In this document: one piece after another, positions 60,931 to 64,000 of the stretch
Numbering within the stretch: position 1 is the stretch's first letter
Layout: each line of letters starts with the position of its first letter
Assembly (NCBI GenBank): GCA_921293015.1
Contig: OV121081.1
Span: 70,015,022 to 70,079,021 of the forward strand
Direction of reading: 5' to 3'
Source of the DNA: Phorcus lineatus
Lineage: Eukaryota; Mollusca; Gastropoda; Trochida; Trochidae
Length of the DNA stretch: 64,000 nucleotides
Program-made: the position numbers and the translations under genes
Notes under the pieces: model-generated
The model's database searches: none
The model's input: the letters and a program-made list of their open reading frames with translations, nothing else
Told to the model about the DNA's origin: nothing

Positions 60931-61339
60931 GACTCGGCGATTTTTATTCTTTTTATTTGATAGAATTCTGCGAGTAGTAAAGGAAATAGTAATCTCAGTC
61001 CCGTTCAATTACATTTAACTAAACTCGTGAATAGTATCGGTATATACCTTGCTTTCGTTTGTTAAATACCATACCATTCACTCGTTTAAATATGTTATTA
61101 AACCGGACGTCGTTTAGTATTCTCAATGTATGAAGTTTCTTTTAGATTTTCGTTGTCTATCAGAATATCTTTAACTATCTGAATGACGGGAAATAAGTAG
61201 TTACTGCTAACAGTAGATGCTCTTCATAATTGAATACCTGTGAATGTCTGATGGACGTTTTGTTAACAGGTTCATTTGATTCCATTTATGCAGATTTAAG
61301 AAAGAGAATTCACAATTGTGTAATTTTATATAACATGTG

Positions 61340-61730
61340 ATTTTAACGTTTTCTTTATTGCTGTTTATTGTTCACTCTTCATGAACTAACTGGCTATATC
61401 AGATATACTTTCGTTATTCCCTTATTGCAGGATCGATTACATCTAATTTGTCTGCTCAAGATCCAAAATGGCTGGCAAAAACTCCACCGACATGTTAGTG
61501 TAATTGAATTCCTGTCTTGCTCTCCCATTATTTTCTAATAGGCAGACGAATTTCTCTCAAGAAAAAACATCGCTAAAGCTTGAGAAGAATGTGAATTAAC
61601 TTTCTTCAGTCAAAATTTATAAAACTTAATCAAGCATGGATTGTGATGAATTGTATCAAAGTATTCTAAACCATCTTGAAGAAAGAATTATTCTTGTCAA
61701 GCAGTCACAGAGAACCTTGTTAGACTGACT
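61340..61730 (+). repeat. Landmark E, inverted copy (unit 7)
   Basis: It aligns with the reverse complement of 54,800-55,180 (unit 6) and, in its second half, of 35,130-35,300 (unit 4). It establishes that unit 7 lies opposite to units 1 to 6. Confidence 0.8.
61431..61493 (+). other. Candidate short exon (acceptor at 61,430)
   Basis: TTATTCCCTTATTGCAG is a good pyrimidine-rich acceptor ending at 61,430, conserved in unit 6. The exon can be read two ways. From AAAATGG (ATG 61,468) it gives MAGKNSTD and a GTTAGT donor at 61,494. In the frame shared with unit 6 it gives ITSNLSAQDPKWLAKTPPTC and a stop at 61,510 or so. A possible next acceptor (TTTTCTAATAG, 61,541) would leave an intron of only 48 bases and 18 more codons. 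The second reading is favoured by conservation of LAKTP. The function is unknown. Confidence 0.3.
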
Positions 61731-62409
61731 GGATAGTTAAGATTACTCCTGTATCATGTTTAGGTGGAATAGTTATTGATTTAGATGTATACTTTTAGAA
61801 CCGACAGATGGCGAATGTCTAACATGAGTTTATCATTTATCTCGTCGAAATAAACTATAACAGAGGAAAGATATATAAGGTTTCCGGTTTGACTGAACCA
61901 AAATAAAGAAAGGTATTTAGGTTAATTACATGGCACACTTTTAACAAAAATGCCAAAGAAATGTGAATCTTGTAGTAATACATTTCTACAAGATGTTGTA
62001 CCAGATCCCTTTACATTGCTGCGTAACTATTTATGAAACGTTGAAAGTTGGTTATATTTGTTAATTAGTGAAACTAACATTAATAGACACCAACAAGTGT
62101 CACAATTCAAACAAACTCTCAGATTAACTAACAAAAAGTAGTATAGAGAATTGTGTTACATGACAATGGTCTCACGATCTATACCAGGATAACTTGGTGT
62201 AGTGTTTGAGAGAGCAAGGAGAAAAAAGAAATCACTTCCTATAGTTTGTTTTTTAATAATCCAAAACATGAGTTGCATGAAATGATGTTGTCTACACAAT
62301 TTAAACCAGTGGCAATTGTCTCTTAACAATGTTTACCAAGTAAATTGCAGGATATAACGTTACCCTGTGATGAACATTAAACGGGTAATGTTTGTGTAAG
62401 TATCTATTT
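61731..62409. other. Unit 7 interior, no gene
   Basis: AT-rich. A 28-codon frame from ATG 61,950 (MPKKCESCSNTFLQD...) has one CxxC but is too short to support as a gene. Confidence 0.35.
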
Positions 62410-62540
62410 TGAAATTATATTGATGTCAATATTCAAGTTGTCAGTTCTCACCTACATGCTTGGCAGTATATTGCTTCAGTTGGATTGAAATTTCTTGTTG
62501 GACTCAAATGCACTTATAAGAAATCAATTATTTTCTCATC
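62410..62540 (-). repeat. Inverted copy of 42,400-42,590 (unit 7)
   Basis: CTCACCTACATGCTTGGCAG and ATTGAAATTTCTTG, then TTTTCTCATCAAATATTAA, are the reverse complement of unit 5 words at 42,410-42,555. Together with repeat X and landmark E this fixes three collinear points of an inverted unit. Confidence 0.8.
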
Positions 62541-62789
62541 AAATATTAATTTTCCATGTTCAAATTTATCAATCATGACAGTGTTAAAGTCATAGGCTCA
62601 CTTTTGCCAGACAAAGTTTAATGCACGACAGGCTAATAAATCATCACTCACAGCTATCTTTCCCCTGGCGTTTGCAACCATTTTCAGGACTTTGCATACA
62701 TTATAGGCCTCAATATTGAAACATCCTACCCATAATGAATAAACTTCCACGCTGAAAATGCATTGAAAAAATAATGCTTTCCTTCTACA

Positions 62790-63000
62790 AAGACAAAATG
62801 AACATAAAAAGGCGATAAACTCATTGAAGCATGCGTCTGTTATAAGTATCAGCAATGCAAGTTTTAGATTCTCAGTATATCGCTCTTGCGATGCGATTTT
62901 CACTTGACTTGTTTGCTGACCGAGCTGAATGGCCTACCAATGTTAAAATTGTAAAACTTACATGAAAATGATAATAATTGCAAACGTTGATCGTTGTTTT
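62790..63000 (+). repeat. Duplicated segment, right copy (pair with 10,050-10,300)
   Basis: Direct copy of the 10-kb segment (see that entry). A 101-codon minus-strand frame across it is not conserved in the other copy and is not supported. Confidence 0.6.
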
Positions 63001-64000
63001 GCTCAGCAATAATATGTTCAGTCTAGTGGCTTGACAGAAGATTGTTTATGACATATGTCATATTTCTTTTTCAAAGAAGAACTATACCGCGACCCCGCAA
63101 TTTGTAAGAAAAAAGATGCGTTTCGATAAATTCAACAGTTTCCTATAATTAAATAATTTACATCTCATTACATATTAATGATATGACCTTTGACTAATAT
63201 GCAATTGTGTAGTTGATCTGAATTTTCGTAAAGGGTCGTTAACGCAGCACGTTTTCTTTAGAATTATTTCTTAGAAGTTCCCTCAATAAGGATATATTTA
63301 TTTATAGCACTGCTGGTGTTGATTAAACGAGTTTGCCTTGCAAATGGTAACAATTATTTTCGTTTTTGTGATATCAATTTGTTTACCTAAATACGTGCAA
63401 CTGCCCCTTTAATTCACGAAGAGCCTCTGGAAAACAACTTAATCAGTATATTAACAAAGTTATATACATGTATATACCTGTATTTCAAGTGCCTTAGAAG
63501 ATGTGATATGAATATGAATGTGAATGTGAATGATACAAAGAGGATATTATATGAGTGTCCATGACATATTATGTTTACGACTCGAGTGCTTGAATATAAA
63601 TATTTCCCCAGCGAAAGTTGGGAATAAACTGCCACAGGCCCATGTACAAAATTTACAAGACAGATCTTTATAACATACAGGTTCGGTGCAAATGATGAAA
63701 TATAACGTATTTACAGGCTTTAGAAATGTGTGCATGGAATTATTAGAGAACATCGTAACAAAAAGCTTTCTGACATACTTTGTACACTAATGAAATCGAT
63801 TTCATTTCCATTTTGCAAAAGAGCAGTTAGAGATTTTACATTCAAAATTGAGCATATATCTTATTCCTAATTCATTATAAGATGGACACAAAAACATAAA
63901 ATATAATTTATGTGCTAAAACATTTTTGCAGAAGGACAAAATCTTAATTCTCCAGGGATATAATTTCTTCTACCAGTAGAAATATACTTCAAATGTGTTA
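63001..64000. other. Intergenic, nothing recognised
   Basis: AT-rich, with a short (GAATGT)-like run at 63,508-63,532. No coding, RNA or regulatory feature seen. Confidence 0.4.

Noticed and set aside
61950..62036. 28-codon frame with a CxxC (MPKKCESCSNTF)
   Set aside because: Too short, and no copy was checked in the other units that would support coding.
1..64000. Prokaryotic features (operons, CRISPR arrays, Shine-Dalgarno sites)
   Set aside because: Composition, LINEs, Tc1 element and absence of dense frames all point to a eukaryote. No regularly spaced short repeats with unique spacers were found.

Overview
The window looks like AT-rich, gene-poor eukaryotic DNA. No frame longer than about 175 codons is open, and there is no operon-like gene packing, rRNA or tRNA. 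The only recognisable coding matter is broken transposons: a Tc1-type DNA transposon and several non-LTR (LINE) reverse-transcriptase relics. A mollusc or other marine invertebrate is my best guess, from the Tc1 and LINE types and the many TACATGTA-like words, but this is weak.

The main structure is a degenerate array of large repeat units, found by matching the sequence against itself by eye. The same ordered landmarks, which I call K, B, C/D, E, F-H and I-J, recur head to tail. Approximate unit starts are 2.85 kb (unit 1), 15.5 kb (unit 2), 24.6 kb (unit 3), 31.0 kb (unit 4), 41.0 kb (unit 5) and 50.2 kb (unit 6). Unit 6 ends near 59.5 kb. Units are about 6.4 to 12.7 kb long, and paired segments look roughly 70 to 85% identical. 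A partial seventh copy in the opposite orientation lies at about 60.5 to 62.6 kb. Segments missing or extra between copies are often transposon insertions, which gives a relative history.

Layout: 0.5-0.9 kb, LINE 3' relic; 2.8-5.0 kb, unit 1 K and B; 5.43-6.94 kb, Tc1-type transposon with 30-bp inverted ends; 7.2-7.5 kb, LINE tail on the minus strand; 9-15 kb, rest of unit 1 with a foldback element and a local duplication; 15.5-24.6 kb, unit 2; 24.6-31 kb, unit 3; 31-40 kb, unit 4 with a LINE relic at 32.7-33.3 kb and a separate insertion at 38 kb; 41-48.6 kb, unit 5 interrupted by a 2.4-kb LINE at 44.0-46.4 kb; 49.65 kb, a small inverted-repeat element; 50.2-59.5 kb, unit 6 with a LINE fragment at 51.3-52.05 kb; 60.5-62.6 kb, inverted copy carrying a CRE-rich promoter-like block and a conserved splice-acceptor segment.

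No intact protein-coding gene can be supported. The best hints of real transcription are the 60.8-61.6 kb segment and a short CpG-rich patch near 40.5 kb; both are low-confidence. Boundaries of repeat segments are approximate because they were judged without an aligner.
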